Shown one piece after another: positions 36,901 to 42,564 of a DNA stretch of 64,000 bases. The first letter of the stretch is position 1; each line of letters begins with the position of its first letter. Below the pieces are notes generated by a model. That model worked only from the letters and a program-made list of their open reading frames with translations, was not told the origin of the DNA and did not search any database. Source of the DNA: Nymphaea colorata. Its lineage: Eukaryota > Streptophyta > Magnoliopsida > Nymphaeales > Nymphaeaceae. The position numbers and the translations under genes are program-made. Location of the stretch: positions 11,263,672 through 11,327,671 of the forward strand of contig NC_045144.1 in assembly GCF_008831285.2 (NCBI RefSeq). The letters are read 5' to 3'.

Positions 36901-39900
36901 TCCAGCGTTGCCGTTTGTGCTTCCTGTCTCCCTATTTATGCTGTCGTGAAGTTCCGGCGTCATCACCTGCATCACCCACTGCCTGCATCAACCGGCGAGC
37001 TGGTTCAGCCCTAGTTTTGCTGTTGTGGAGTTCTTGCACAGCATCGCCCGCTGCCTCCATCGCCAGACCTTCCCTGCCATCGTCATCCAGCCCGACACCA
37101 TGCTGCCGGGAAGTTCTGGCTAAACCTCCGCAATAGCTCCCTGCCGCTGATCGTCGTCCTGCTCTCGCCGCTCCTCTGTTGCTGCTTTGGTGTCGCCGCT
37201 TGCTTTGTATCTCTCTTTCGTTGCCTCCCGTCTTGTCCCAGCTTCGCCCGCTGCTCTTGTTGGTGGCCCCTGCCCACTGTTCTCGTCTGCATCGCCCAAC
37301 ACTGTTCTCGTCTCCAGCTCTGTAGTTGCCGCCATCCCTCAACGTCTACTCCACCTAGCGTCACTCGCCTCTAGCGCCATTCGTCCAGCCGGTGACTTGG
37401 TCTCACGGCGTCAGTTGGTCATCATCCTCAGCCAGGATTGCCATCGCTTGGACTGTTGTCTGTTTTTTGGCTGTTGTTGTCGCAGGAGCTGCGTCACCTG
37501 TGCCAGTCTGCTGCATCGCCGAGCTGCTGCAGTGAGGAAGGCATTTGCTCCTTTGCGCAGTGCTGTCGCTGCCTCTTCTCATGCCTTAGTGCCTATTTCC
37601 TTGGTTTTCTTCCTTTTTAGGGTTAATGACATCTTTAAGAGAGAGAGTGTCTGGTTGCTAGTGGGCACCAGTCCTCCTCACCCGTGGTTTTTTTCCCTCT
37701 AGTTGAGGGGTTTTCTACGTTACATCTGTGTTCGCTCTCTATTCTACTCGCTTTTACTGTTTCTACAAAGAGTAATTTAAATATTAAGAATAATTCAAGC
37801 ACTCGAAATCTCAACAACTTCTGACGAAAGTGTGCATGTAGTAGGTAGCATGTACCTGTTACCTGGTTATGCTTATGCAATTCAGGTTTTCTCACAGAGA
37901 TATTTTATTTCCTAATTTTTCTAAGTTTTTCTTCAGCTCTAATTTTTCTAAAATTTTTAATGTTTGTGCTTTAAAAAAAGGCTTTATGCATCTAAATTTG
38001 GACCCAAATGATATGGGTTATGTTATGTATTGAACAACATGACTAGTACATCTCATGTCAACTTTGCATGACACGTAAGTGTGAAGCATGCCAAGGCATT
38101 TTGTGGAAGTACTTTCATCAACTTCATTGATTAATTGACAATTGAAATTCAAAGATATTTTTCATAATCATGCATGACCTGGAAAGCATCAATTAGATAG
38201 GGCAGCTTACTTTGTCAATGAGAAGTCCCTTTGTTTTTTGCGCTTTCAAGTTAATGACTAACTCTCTCCCATCAGCCAAGGAGCCAGTGACTTTATGAGA
38301 ATTTGGAAAGCTTTCATTGCATCTTCCCATAATTATAAGTGGGCACCCGACTGACACATCTGGCAATAGTGTTGTGGATACCTAGACAAAAAGAAAATGT
38401 GACAAATATGTGATTCCACAAAAAGTTAATTAGCTGGAATATTAAGAACATTGCACAAACATTAAGATAATTTATATGGAAAACCAGTTGGAAGTCCCAA
38501 AGTAAAACATAACATTTATATTCAGACACACTATCATGGTCTTATGTAGAGATATCTGTCACAAGGAGCATCAGGTAATTTCTTGCATTGTGCCCACCTA
38601 TTTCAAAAATGGGTGTGGATATGGAAAACGGGTTTGCAGGGTATGCTTTTTTCCTGCCTCTCACTTTCTCTCGTAAATTGCAGAAGGGATAGGTGATGCC
38701 TGATTCCTCACCTCTGCTGGGGCAGTCCATTCACTATGTGGGAGTTAGCTGTCACAAATTGGCAACTTCCACCTCTCCTTCTGTCTAAGAAAAAAATGGT
38801 CGGAGGGTGCTAGATGTCACCCTTTCCCCTATGGGTGTGGGAAAAAGAGGGACACATTGTTTGACATGTCACTCCTTCCCATTGCCTGCAAGGAAAGGGG
38901 AAGAGGTGAAGCCTAGCCCTTTCTCCTTCCCTCTTCTTTTCCTCAATAATAGAGAGGGAAAGGAGTTGTGTTAGGTTTTCATTTAATCTGCAGCCAAATA
39001 AAAGAAGTTCCATTGATTAAGAGTTGTCACCCAAGAATCAAGTTGTTTGGAATCCAAAAAGGGGACATCAAGGAGAAGTGGATATCTCTCCAGGTTCCTA
39101 ATTGCTCTGCATATGTGCCAACACCTCTAACGTATCAAATATTTCATCTCTTAAATATTTCATGATCTCATTCACAAGGAAATATACTTATGCGAACTAG
39201 TGAGCCACCATATCCTAATCTCCTTATCAAATGGTCATTAAAAGTAAATGAAAAATTGTGATGAACTGCAAAAATAATCCATTTTACAGAAGTAAATATT
39301 TGAATTATATCAATTAGAAAAACATGAGTTCGCTATCAGGTGTACAGTAAACAGAAAAGTGTAGTTATGTTGGTGATTTCAGTATTATCTACTCACATGA
39401 TTGGCCCTTAACTAAAAGCGGAGGCATAGTAGTTATGAATAAGTGGATTCTGTTTATCAATCAAGACAAGATCATGGAATTTTGAAACTATATGCTACAA
39501 ACCTCATAGAAGTCACCTAGAGATTCAAATTGAGGGACTTTATCTGACCATGATCCATGAACATCATGGAAATGCATGAAGAAACTAGATAAATAGTATG
39601 GAAAAGAGCAGTTGAGGGACAAACCTCCAGTGAATCTAGATGGCCAAGTGTATCAATACTAACATTGGTGAGCAAAGGAGAGGATGTGGCATTAAAAAAT
39701 CTCTTCATCTGCAATGTGATAGTACCTAGGGAGAACAAGAAGAACATGAACAAAGATCTGAGATCCAAGAAGATAAATCCAATATGAAACACATTTTTCA
39801 ATACATTGACCAAGAAGAAGTAAAAGGTCCCACAGATCAGAGAATTGAGCACATTGCAATATATAGCTAACTAGTAGGAAGTCTTAAATGAAAAAAAAAA

Positions 39901-40273
39901 TGTCACTAAACCTTTTCAATCAATCTGTCCAAAAGGATAATATTCAGTTATATCTAGATAGTCACTTGTCTGTTTTCAGATATCTCAGTTTTCTCTCATG
40001 TTCCTGCCTGCAGTCAAGTTCACAATTACAGTATGCTGGATTGTGGCAAATCAGTGCCAATTCTTGTTAAAATGGCCACAAAGCTAGTTAAAACATTAGT
40101 GTGAACCAAGAATTCAGTCTGTCACCTAGCCTATTCTGAATGATAATAAAGACAAAAGAGAAACAACCAGAAAAAAGTATCCAGCATCCACAAACCTGTT
40201 TTGTAAGCAGCATCATAGTGTCCCCTACCAATTTGTGCTAACAATCTCAAGAAGTAGTGGTTACAGTAGAGTC
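9578..40273 (-). CDS. VWA/VIT-domain protein (inter-alpha-trypsin inhibitor heavy chain-related), C-terminal part of a split gene
   Basis: Six minus-strand exons join without frame error into about 280 residues plus a stop: 40273-40196, 39725-39625, 38381-38211, 11978-11904, 10952-10860 and 9904-9578. They follow, in order, the C-terminal half of plant ITIH-related VWA proteins as I know the family: [18 protein letters not shown] (end of VWA), MKRFF and [15 protein letters not shown] and [38 protein letters not shown], then [12 protein letters not shown] and a Cys-rich tail. All five introns are GT-AG: about 470, 1243, 26232, 951 and 955 nt. The biochemical role of these plant proteins is not established. 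The N-terminal VIT region and the metal-site half of the VWA domain are not in the window, so completeness of the gene is unknown. The 26-kb intron contains several retrotransposons. Confidence 0.8.
10860..10952 (-). CDS. VWA gene exon e
   Basis: 93 nt, 31 codons, phase 0 at both ends; acceptor TTTTTTCAG, donor CAA|GTAAGT. Encodes [21 protein letters not shown] and a Lys/Thr-rich end. In relatives this is the segment of the form K-MSIQ-G-PSEYTRM. Confidence 0.8.
11904..11978 (-). CDS. VWA gene exon d
   Basis: 75 nt, 25 codons, phase 0 at both ends; acceptor CCTGTTAG, donor CAG|GTAAGA. Encodes [16 protein letters not shown] then SGSNELVDQ, matching the family's R/K-QQID-LTA-AWF helix. A decayed tandem copy of its 5' part lies about 189 bp upstream in the intron (near 12167). 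Confidence 0.85.
11955..12345. repeat. Diverged tandem duplication (period about 186-189 bp) including part of an exon
   Basis: Two units, about 11955-12145 and 12146-12345, align over most of their length: tcacctaacagg versus tcacctgacagg, gaaataagaaatag versus gaaacaagaaatac, and ttgctgacattc versus ttgctaaaattc. The left unit carries the start of exon d and its acceptor. The right unit carries a decayed copy reading VIAKQK after an intact CAG. Confidence 0.7.
12497..12690. repeat. Dispersed repeat copy 1 (about 190 bp)
   Basis: Resembles 35846-36020 in the same orientation: shared stretches include gaatgatggaaga, aaatcaaaagag, attaaccctaa, gaggtccaa, ctaacaaatattt and aatatttctttc. It probably derives from an old transposable element. 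The two copies lie in the same host intron, on either side of the main retrotransposon nest. Confidence 0.6.
12691..13600. other. Intron sequence with no gene; right part probably leader of the copia relic
   Basis: AT-rich, with a poly-purine/pyrimidine patch near 13000 and no supportable ORF. The part just before 13601 (about 13400-13600) loosely resembles the leader before the related gag at 42565. No 5' LTR for the copia relic could be located, so its left boundary is unknown. Confidence 0.4.
13601..14583 (+). pseudogene. Copia gag with zinc knuckle, broken
   Basis: Starts [21 protein letters not shown], then a stop. Gag motifs continue in several frames: [25 protein letters not shown], and [14 protein letters not shown] in a 147-codon ORF that carries the zinc knuckle [14 protein letters not shown]. 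At least five disruptions separate the pieces. Confidence 0.8.
14661..15905 (+). pseudogene. Copia protease and integrase, broken
   Basis: The protease site MIDSGAS is at about 14674-14694, followed after a frameshift by [10 protein letters not shown] and [12 protein letters not shown]. The pre-integrase zinc region WHIRLGH...CDVCQLGKH is near 15045-15155. Integrase pieces VDDFTR, DNALEF and QQNGV follow in shifting frames, with NGVTECKH where NGVAERKH is expected. The last piece ends with [10 protein letters not shown]. Confidence 0.8.
15906..17381 (+). pseudogene. Copia reverse transcriptase and partial RNase H, broken
   Basis: RT motifs appear between stops: [15 protein letters not shown], then [17 protein letters not shown] and [12 protein letters not shown] in a 100-codon ORF. 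The catalytic YVDD has decayed to CVND (near 16831). RNase H starts near 17290 and is cut at 17381. Confidence 0.85.
17382..17621 (-). repeat. 3' LTR of the minus copia (240 bp)
   Basis: On the plus strand it begins tgtagaaataat and ends ccgtcaaca; the polypurine tract (minus strand TTGAGGGGGAG) abuts at 17622-17632. The pol stop codon TGA lies inside the LTR start (TGTTGACGG), a trait of family A here. The left flank gaggt (17377-17381) would be the target-site copy. Confidence 0.85.
17616..19589 (-). pseudogene. Copia RT and RNase H (C-terminal pol), broken
   Basis: Reading down from 19589: a Lys/Glu-rich linker, [22 protein letters not shown] with [14 protein letters not shown], then frameshifts near 18940 and at [19 protein letters not shown], where about 55 nt of RT are deleted. 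[11 protein letters not shown] and the RNase H motifs [32 protein letters not shown] and [13 protein letters not shown] are well preserved. The reading ends MYAQLEGEC then TGA. Confidence 0.85.
19590..19753 (+). repeat. 5' LTR of the intact copia (164 bp)
   Basis: TGTTAAGACGTG ... CTTTATCA. It contains a TATA-like ctatataaagag at about 19689-19700, a plausible core promoter with transcription starting shortly downstream (inference). Confidence 0.95.
19754..19768 (+). promoter_or_regulatory. Primer-binding site of the intact copia
   Basis: TGGTATCAGAGCTCC directly follows the LTR; the first 12 bases match the 3' end of plant initiator Met tRNA. Confidence 0.93.
19769..20443 (+). other. GC-rich leader with tandem CCG/TGCGCCCGTC repeats
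   Basis: A 675-nt untranslated leader. Short tandem repeats dominate: ccgccctgtccattgccg twice near 19860, and many copies of the 10-11-mer tgcgcccgtc(c/t)gcc between about 19970 and 20140. ORFs here encode only Arg/Pro/Ala-rich low-complexity sequence. Such a leader could fold strongly and serve RNA packaging or translation control, but that is inference. Confidence 0.75.
20444..24682 (+). CDS. Gag-pol polyprotein of the intact copia (1412 aa)
   Basis: One ORF encodes all functions for retrotransposition. Domains in order: gag (about 1-240, with [15 protein letters not shown] and AKDMWDSL); zinc knuckle [14 protein letters not shown] at 252-265; protease with LIDSGAS around residue 355; pre-integrase zinc region (HLRFGH...[10 protein letters not shown], about 485-520); integrase with catalytic D542, D605 and E641 ([22 protein letters not shown]; spacing D,D35E); RT from about 905 with YVDD at 1096-1099; RNase H with DADYAG at about 1259, SSAESEYR and [11 protein letters not shown]. 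Every catalytic residue I can check is present and there is no stop or frameshift. Gag and Pol share one frame, so a frameshift signal is not needed. The ATG at 20444 is the first that opens the full frame. Confidence 0.97.
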   Translation: MSEISSGANTSSFVSSGEMKSSPFSSIITKMDGGNYEMWAMQVKRTLIAHEKEHLILEPEPVQKVGKYTTWFKDNSLVMVWIVGTLSQEIANEVLHKDSAKDMWDSLAATYSQARNETRIMQLHHDIHQMRQDGRPLHTYYSSLKSMFERLNSYFPACKCEQQKAYRDMLMVGVFLSGLDSVYESAKNQMLTSPSIPPIDEAYSRLSRIPISASTVPDTTSAMLATRGRGGPFFARGRGGRGCGNTPSRPVCQFCHRIGHTVDKCWQKHGRPAFANQTVSTDSPEQPKPQHMVSSSELHVDDILSQLRHLIGDSAHPSPGPTTSTVPTAASASSSGMYSACTVCSPPDTTDWLIDSGASTHLCGDKMQFTSYVPTPPGRSVILADGKDSPVVGHGEVQLTSSLPLQHVLHAPEFPHSLLSISQITRELNCRAIFDSSSLVFQDILTGRVIGSGREQGGLYRLVHSFPFAGSTSSGSSSSSAYTWHLRFGHLPFQKLLHVLPQLSHKSSFQCESCQLGKHHRSSFPPRSSRSSHSVFELLHFDVWGPSRTPDLQGHRYYLVVVDDYSRVSWVFLMKHKSEAGHVIKNFINEILTQFDTCVKIVRSDNALEFCASSLEQFFRDKGIIHQTSCAYTSQQNGVAERKHRHILDVARTIIIHSHVPHSYWGDAVLTACYLINRMPSSVLGDLIPFSVLFPDRELFSVAPRIFGCVAFVQLLGPGRDKLSPRAIKTIFVGYSRTQKGYRCYDPSTRRYYVSADVTFFESTSYFSPNGTQLRVPEFSDEVHLPLPLMSYPQPVASRFGAIYQRRTKPVQPAPCAPVPSPSMPKVLPEHTNPADHSLCDDATGDSPEHATGPHINELDMPIAQRKGKRSCTMHPLSGHLSMARLTPTYRQFVKGLSVVALPQTPMDALSDPKWAAAMQEEMDALQSRGTWTLVTPSSDAAIVGCRWVFTVKYRADGSIERYKARLVAKGYTQTYGVDYYDTFSPVARHASLRVLLAVAVSKNWSLSQLDVKNAFLYGDLHEEVYMQQPPGFVAEGECQKVCRLRKAIYGLKQSPRAWFQKLSENIEYEGFRRSSADHSLFVKKTSTGTVIVLVYVDDIIVTGDDIQGISNIKGVLGRHFVTKDLGELRYFLGIEFARNQKGLIMCQRKYVTDVLQETGMLGCRPASTPMDINTRLYDDDTEDVDARQYRGIVGKLLYITVTRPDIAYAVSRVSQFMDKPKKVHWDAAMMILRYLKNSPGMGLFFQNGTSLTISVYVDADYAGCHLDRKSTTGFCVFIGSNLVTWKSKKQTVVARSSAESEYRAMAQATAEVMWVRSLMLDLTVEVPLPMQLLGDNKAALFIANNPAFHERTKHVEVDCHYTRDMIQKGFVSTSHISTTGQTADIFTKALARGPFQSCCSKLSLFDIYAPT
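24680..24689 (+). promoter_or_regulatory. Polypurine tract of the intact copia
   Basis: GAGGGGGAG immediately before the 3' LTR; plus-strand DNA synthesis would be primed here. It overlaps the pol stop codon (TGA, 24680-24682). Confidence 0.9.
24690..24853 (+). repeat. 3' LTR of the intact copia (164 bp)
   Basis: Identical to the 5' LTR by direct base-by-base reading; followed by target copy cttag. It would supply the polyadenylation end of the transcript. Confidence 0.95.
24859..25947 (-). pseudogene. Copia integrase with lost catalytic Asp, and protease remnant
   Basis: A 332-codon ORF (25886-24888) carries the pre-integrase zinc region (HERLGHLL...CDVCQFAKH) and the integrase core. The first catalytic Asp of the D,D,E triad is replaced by Tyr: HSYVWGP here, against HSDVWGP in the relative at 28-35 kb. 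The second Asp (FRSDNAREY) is present and the Glu block reads NRVAERKN. Upstream, about 135 nt between protease and integrase are missing. The same change and deletion occur at 55 kb. Confidence 0.85.
25949..27070 (-). pseudogene. Copia gag and protease start, with shared stops
   Basis: Gag starts at 27070 ([18 protein letters not shown]) and reads to CAQDQM, where a UAG (26558-26560) stops it; it then resumes [17 protein letters not shown]. The zinc knuckle is [14 protein letters not shown]. The protease active site reads [13 protein letters not shown], with Asp in place of the catalytic-loop Gly seen in DSGATHH at 29.8 kb. A further UAG follows LSSG. A two-codon deletion ([10 protein letters not shown]) is also shared with the copy at 56 kb. 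Confidence 0.85.
27071..27420 (-). other. Retrotransposon leader, CCG-rich
   Basis: GC-rich untranslated leader between the lost primer site and gag, with repeated GCGGC/GCAGCGG words. ORFs across it lack any recognisable domain. Confidence 0.6.
27481..27831. mobile_element. hAT-like MITE (about 350 bp)
   Basis: Imperfect terminal inverted repeats: left taggggtggagccaggg, right (reverse complement) AGGGTGGAGCTGGTGGG. The termini resemble plant hAT ends (C/TAGGGG-GGAGCC). The flanking eight bases, gacccacg and gagccaca, agree at six positions, as for an old 8-bp target duplication. Inside are a (CA)n run (27519-27542) and AT-rich non-coding sequence. Confidence 0.5.
27832..28072. other. Non-coding spacer within the host intron
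   Basis: Unique-looking AT-rich sequence with no ORF or repeat recognised; it ends in target copy gtgat (28068-28072) of the next element. Confidence 0.5.
28073..28312 (+). repeat. 5' LTR (240 bp) with adjacent primer site
   Basis: Begins TGTTGACGG and ends TTTCTACA. The primer-binding site TGGTATCAGAGCC follows at 28313-28325. It contains the family-A block ...CACCAGACCTCCTCACCCG... also seen in inverted form at 17.5, 42.0 and 49.6 kb. Confidence 0.92.
28783..30345 (+). pseudogene. Copia gag, protease and pre-integrase (long open stretch)
   Basis: About 520 codons stay open from ATG 28783 ([17 protein letters not shown]): gag ([38 protein letters not shown]), zinc knuckle [14 protein letters not shown] near 29532, protease [13 protein letters not shown] near 29812 with an intact DSG, and a pre-integrase zinc region ending [11 protein letters not shown] one-base loss near 30345 then shifts the frame before the integrase core, so no pol beyond this point is made from this copy. 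It is the best-preserved family-A gag in the window. Confidence 0.88.
30327..32847 (+). pseudogene. Copia integrase, RT and RNase H, first copy
   Basis: Integrase has [16 protein letters not shown] and [12 protein letters not shown] (30690-30692, in CSYTPP*NGV) occurs only in this copy. Stops after TGKEK (31482), in TEA*GD (near 31637) and after HGYK (near 32118), and a frameshift in DADW(QAVL), are shared with the second copy. [13 protein letters not shown] is intact. RNase H breaks off at GYQNC/SELYE, where the sequence jumps back into integrase at 32848. Confidence 0.9.
30609..35171 (+). repeat. Direct tandem duplication, period 2239 bp
   Basis: Unit 1 is 30609-32847; unit 2 is 32848-35171 (longer because of the extra 87 bp). 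Both begin gaatatatgtgtctcactg. The junction joins RNase H (cagaattgt) to integrase (tgaatatatg) with almost no homology and no LTR between the units. Confidence 0.93.
32848..35482 (+). pseudogene. Copia integrase (C-terminal part), RT and RNase H, second (duplicated) copy
   Basis: Repeats 30609-32847 with about 1% differences by eye and the same older lesions. A private TGA interrupts KQSL*AWF near 34306. It also contains a private in-frame 87-bp tandem duplication (34508-34594 and 34595-34681) that repeats [17 protein letters not shown] and what follows. After 35171 the sequence runs through the unduplicated RNase H end ([29 protein letters not shown]) to the stop inside the LTR. Confidence 0.9.
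35477..35716 (+). repeat. 3' LTR (240 bp)
   Basis: Same length as the 5' LTR with six substitutions by eye. The pol stop TGA (35480-35482) lies inside the LTR, after MYAQLEGER. Confidence 0.9.
35722..36331. repeat. Host-intron sequence containing dispersed repeat copy 2 (about 35846-36020)
   Basis: The 35846-36020 part resembles 12497-12690. Its left edge, catgttaagaatgatgg, looks like an inverted LTR end (TG...), so the repeat may be an old solo LTR. The remainder has no gene; aagag at 36327-36331 is the target copy of the next element. Confidence 0.5.
36332..37767 (+). mobile_element. Non-autonomous copia derivative (1436 bp, TSD aagag)
   Basis: A 5' LTR (36332-36579, TGTTGACGGG...TTTCTACA), primer site TGGTATCAGAGCC (36580-36592) and a GC-rich leader of about 1 kb are followed directly by the last 150 bp of a 3' LTR (about 37618-37767). 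All gag-pol, and about the first 100 bp of the 3' LTR, are missing. Five-base direct repeats aagag at 36327-36331 and 37768-37772 mark it as a single insertion. ORFs in the leader show no domain. Confidence 0.85.
38211..38381 (-). CDS. VWA gene exon c
   Basis: 171 nt, 57 codons, phase 0 at both ends; acceptor TTGTCTAG, donor AAA|GTAAGC. Encodes [34 protein letters not shown] and LLIDK, the conserved beta-rich block downstream of VWA. Its donor opens the 26.2-kb intron. Confidence 0.85.
39625..39725 (-). CDS. VWA gene exon b
   Basis: Acceptor CTCCCTAG, donor GAG|GTTTGT; 101 nt, entering in phase 1 and leaving in phase 0. Encodes [24 protein letters not shown] and HLDSLE, matching the segment directly after the VWA domain. 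The phase match with exon a supports the acceptor choice over a competing CAG 12 nt downstream. Confidence 0.8.
40196..40273 (-). CDS. VWA gene exon a (end of VWA domain)
   Basis: Acceptor CCTCTCCAG, donor CAG|GTTTGT. Encodes [18 protein letters not shown] then HYDAAYKT; the first Gly codon is completed from the preceding exon (phase 1), and the exon ends in phase 1. This is the most conserved block of the family. The preceding exon was not found on the minus strand between 40274 and 64000. Confidence 0.85.
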
Positions 40274-40465
40274 CTGGAGAGGAATGTAAGGTTTTGTCAG
40301 AATTAAGGATATAATGATTACAATCCTGAAAGGAAAACACCAAATGAAAGAACAAGAAGCAGTACACACATAAAAATTGAAGCATTACAAGAACAAGAAG
40401 GAATAAAAAAGCAATCACCAAGTTATCTTGAGGATAAAAAGAGAATATGAATATACATACATACA

Positions 40466-40480
40466 TATATATATATATAG

Positions 40481-40512
<32 letters not shown>

Positions 40513-40535
40513 CTGTGTGTGTGTGTGTGTGTGTG
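40466..40535. repeat. Compound (TA)n(TG)n microsatellite
   Basis: TA tracts around an AGAGAG interruption, then about ten TG units. It lies in host-gene sequence upstream of exon a. The rest of 40274-40919 has no recognisable exon. Confidence 0.93.
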
Positions 40536-40919
40536 CACAAAGCTTTATCACAGGAATAATCCCAACTATTGCTCCCTGACAACTTGAACAAAAAGGCATG
40601 CAGATAATGACAGAAACAGTCAATGGACCACATTAAAAATATTAAAATGTTATTAAAAGATTTCGGTGTTGATAACCTTTCCACACAATTATTTTCAAAT
40701 CTCATAATACCAACAGATATTTCTTACTATTAAAATTAAAGTAACCTAGGCCCTGCCAGTTTCACCCAAAGAATCAAGCTTACTGGTTGAGGCCACATCT
40801 TACATGTTTTTGTGTCTAATGAATCATCTTGACATCGCATAGAGCATATTATCGGCATAGGACAGATCACATTATGTGCTAATTACGCAGGCCATCTTAT
40901 ATTGTGCATGTAGAGACAC

Positions 40920-41531
40920 CTCTCCTGAATTCAGAATCTGGCTTCTAACACCTTCAAACTCATCATTTAAACCAGCTAAAAAGAGGAACACCCTGTTTTC
41001 CCATACCTGAGCTACATAAAGTGCCTGATCTTGGGGACAATCCCAAGGAATATCAGAATGATAGTCAAGCTCTTCCCATTTGGCTTTCAAAGCCCCATAG
41101 TAATCTGCAACAGAAGAGTTCCCTTGTCGAAGGCCATAGACAGTCTTCACTATTTGGTAAGTACGAATTGTCGTTTTATTTTGGCCATACATTTGCTCTA
41201 AGACTACCCACATGTCTCTTGCAATCTTCTTTCGAAGGATAAGGGGCTGAATATCGTTGGAGACGGAGTTGACAATCCAAGTTTTCACTTGATTATCCTC
41301 AAGAAACCAAGTGTCCCATACACCACTTGTCTTTGCCGGTTCAGGGTTCCTTCCGTCGATATAGGCAATCTGACCGCGGGCAGCAATCCCCATAGTCATA
41401 GCAGCCGACCATGGAAAATAGTTCTCTTTTGTAAGTCGAAGAGTAATGACCTGAGCGGGAACATTCTCAGTTTTAAAAACCCCGATTTCAGATTGATTGG
41501 TGTTAACGGTAGACGAAGAAGAGGCTGCCAT
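40920..41531 (-). pseudogene. Copia gag N-terminal part (about 200 codons, open)
   Basis: From ATG 41531: [73 protein letters not shown] and [16 protein letters not shown]. There are no stops up to the truncation. The upstream in-frame Met at 41594 lies in leader sequence and is not the likely start. This N-terminus resembles that of the gag at 56507. Confidence 0.83.
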
Positions 41532-42131
41532 AATCTCAGGCCAGTCCAGCAAAGGGCACGGGCGGCGGTAAAACACGGGAGGTACCGGCGACAACAGGAA
41601 GCACCAGCGGAAGCAGGAAGCAGACGTCAGGGAGCAAGTCGCGGCAGCAAGCGCGACGTCAGGGAGAAGGTCGACGGCAGTGGAGCTGGGGCGACGTCAG
41701 GGAGCAGCAGCAGAGGGCGACGTCAGGGAGCAAGGTCAACGGCGGCGGCAGCAAGAGCGACGTAGCCGATTGGAAACGGTGGTGGCAATGATGGCGGCGG
41801 CGGTGATGACGACGGTAGTGGCAGCAGCAACGCCGGGTGGAGAAAACACCACTATCACCAAAAAAGTCCCAACCTCGCTGGCTCTGATACCATGTAGAAA
41901 CACGAACACAGAGAAAGAGAAAACGAGGAACACAATGTAAAGTGGAAAAACCCTCAACAAGAAGAAAAAACCACGGATGAGGAGGAGCTGGTACCCACTA
42001 GCCGCCAGACACTCTCTCTCTTAAGATTTCATTAACCTTAAAGATTAGGGTTACAATGATATAAGTATGCCCTAATTAGGACATACTGGATCGGGTCCAG
42101 ACCTGGACCCATACACCAATATCCGTCAACA
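40920..42131 (-). mobile_element. Ty1/copia relic: 5' LTR, leader and gag, truncated
   Basis: On the minus strand: LTR 42131-41893 (plus tgtagaaacacg...ccgtcaaca), primer site 41892-41881, CCG/GACG-rich leader, gag from 41531. Gag breaks off at ILNSGE near 40920 and the flanking sequence is unrelated, so the rest is deleted. The LTR places it in or near family A, but gag differs from the 28-kb copy. Confidence 0.83.
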
Positions 42132-42564
42132 CTACCTATTATCGACATCTGAAAATGTTGTCTGCTATCCACGTCTGAAAACATGGAGGTTATTGTTGCT
42201 GTAATCAGATTTTTATGTTGACCGTGTGGGGCAGAGTCAATCTACTGCTTGTGGATATAATTTGACGTGAGGAGCAGAATGATCTACAGATCGTGGATAT
42301 GAAATCTATAAGTTGAGGTCTCATTAGTTGTGGACTACTGCTAATCGTGAAGTTTTTGCTTGTGTTGCTATCGGCTGAAATTATTTTGTTGAGTTGCTGC
42401 CTGAGTTAGTGCCTATGTTGCTGCTTGTTTTAGTGAATTTCTGAGTTGATGATTAGAGCCATAAGTGTGTTCCAGATTCTTCTATGTTGTCGTGCCTTGG
42501 TTGAAGTTAACTACTGCACCTTATACATACATATTGTGAGTACAATTCTGGTTGGAATTTTACT

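Noticed and set aside
36608-37702. Set of ORFs on both strands
   Set aside because: They fall in the leader of the non-autonomous copia derivative; no gag or pol motif in any frame.
39480-39560. Possible extra exon on minus ([14 protein letters not shown] with a following GTTTGT)
   Set aside because: Exons b and c already join in phase without a gap in the family alignment, so an insertion here is unlikely.
40340-40870. Candidate upstream VWA exon, because ATAATGTGATCTGTCC on minus faintly resembles the expected region
   Set aside because: No frame gives the conserved sequence before the YCNHYF block and no matching splice sites in the right phase were seen.
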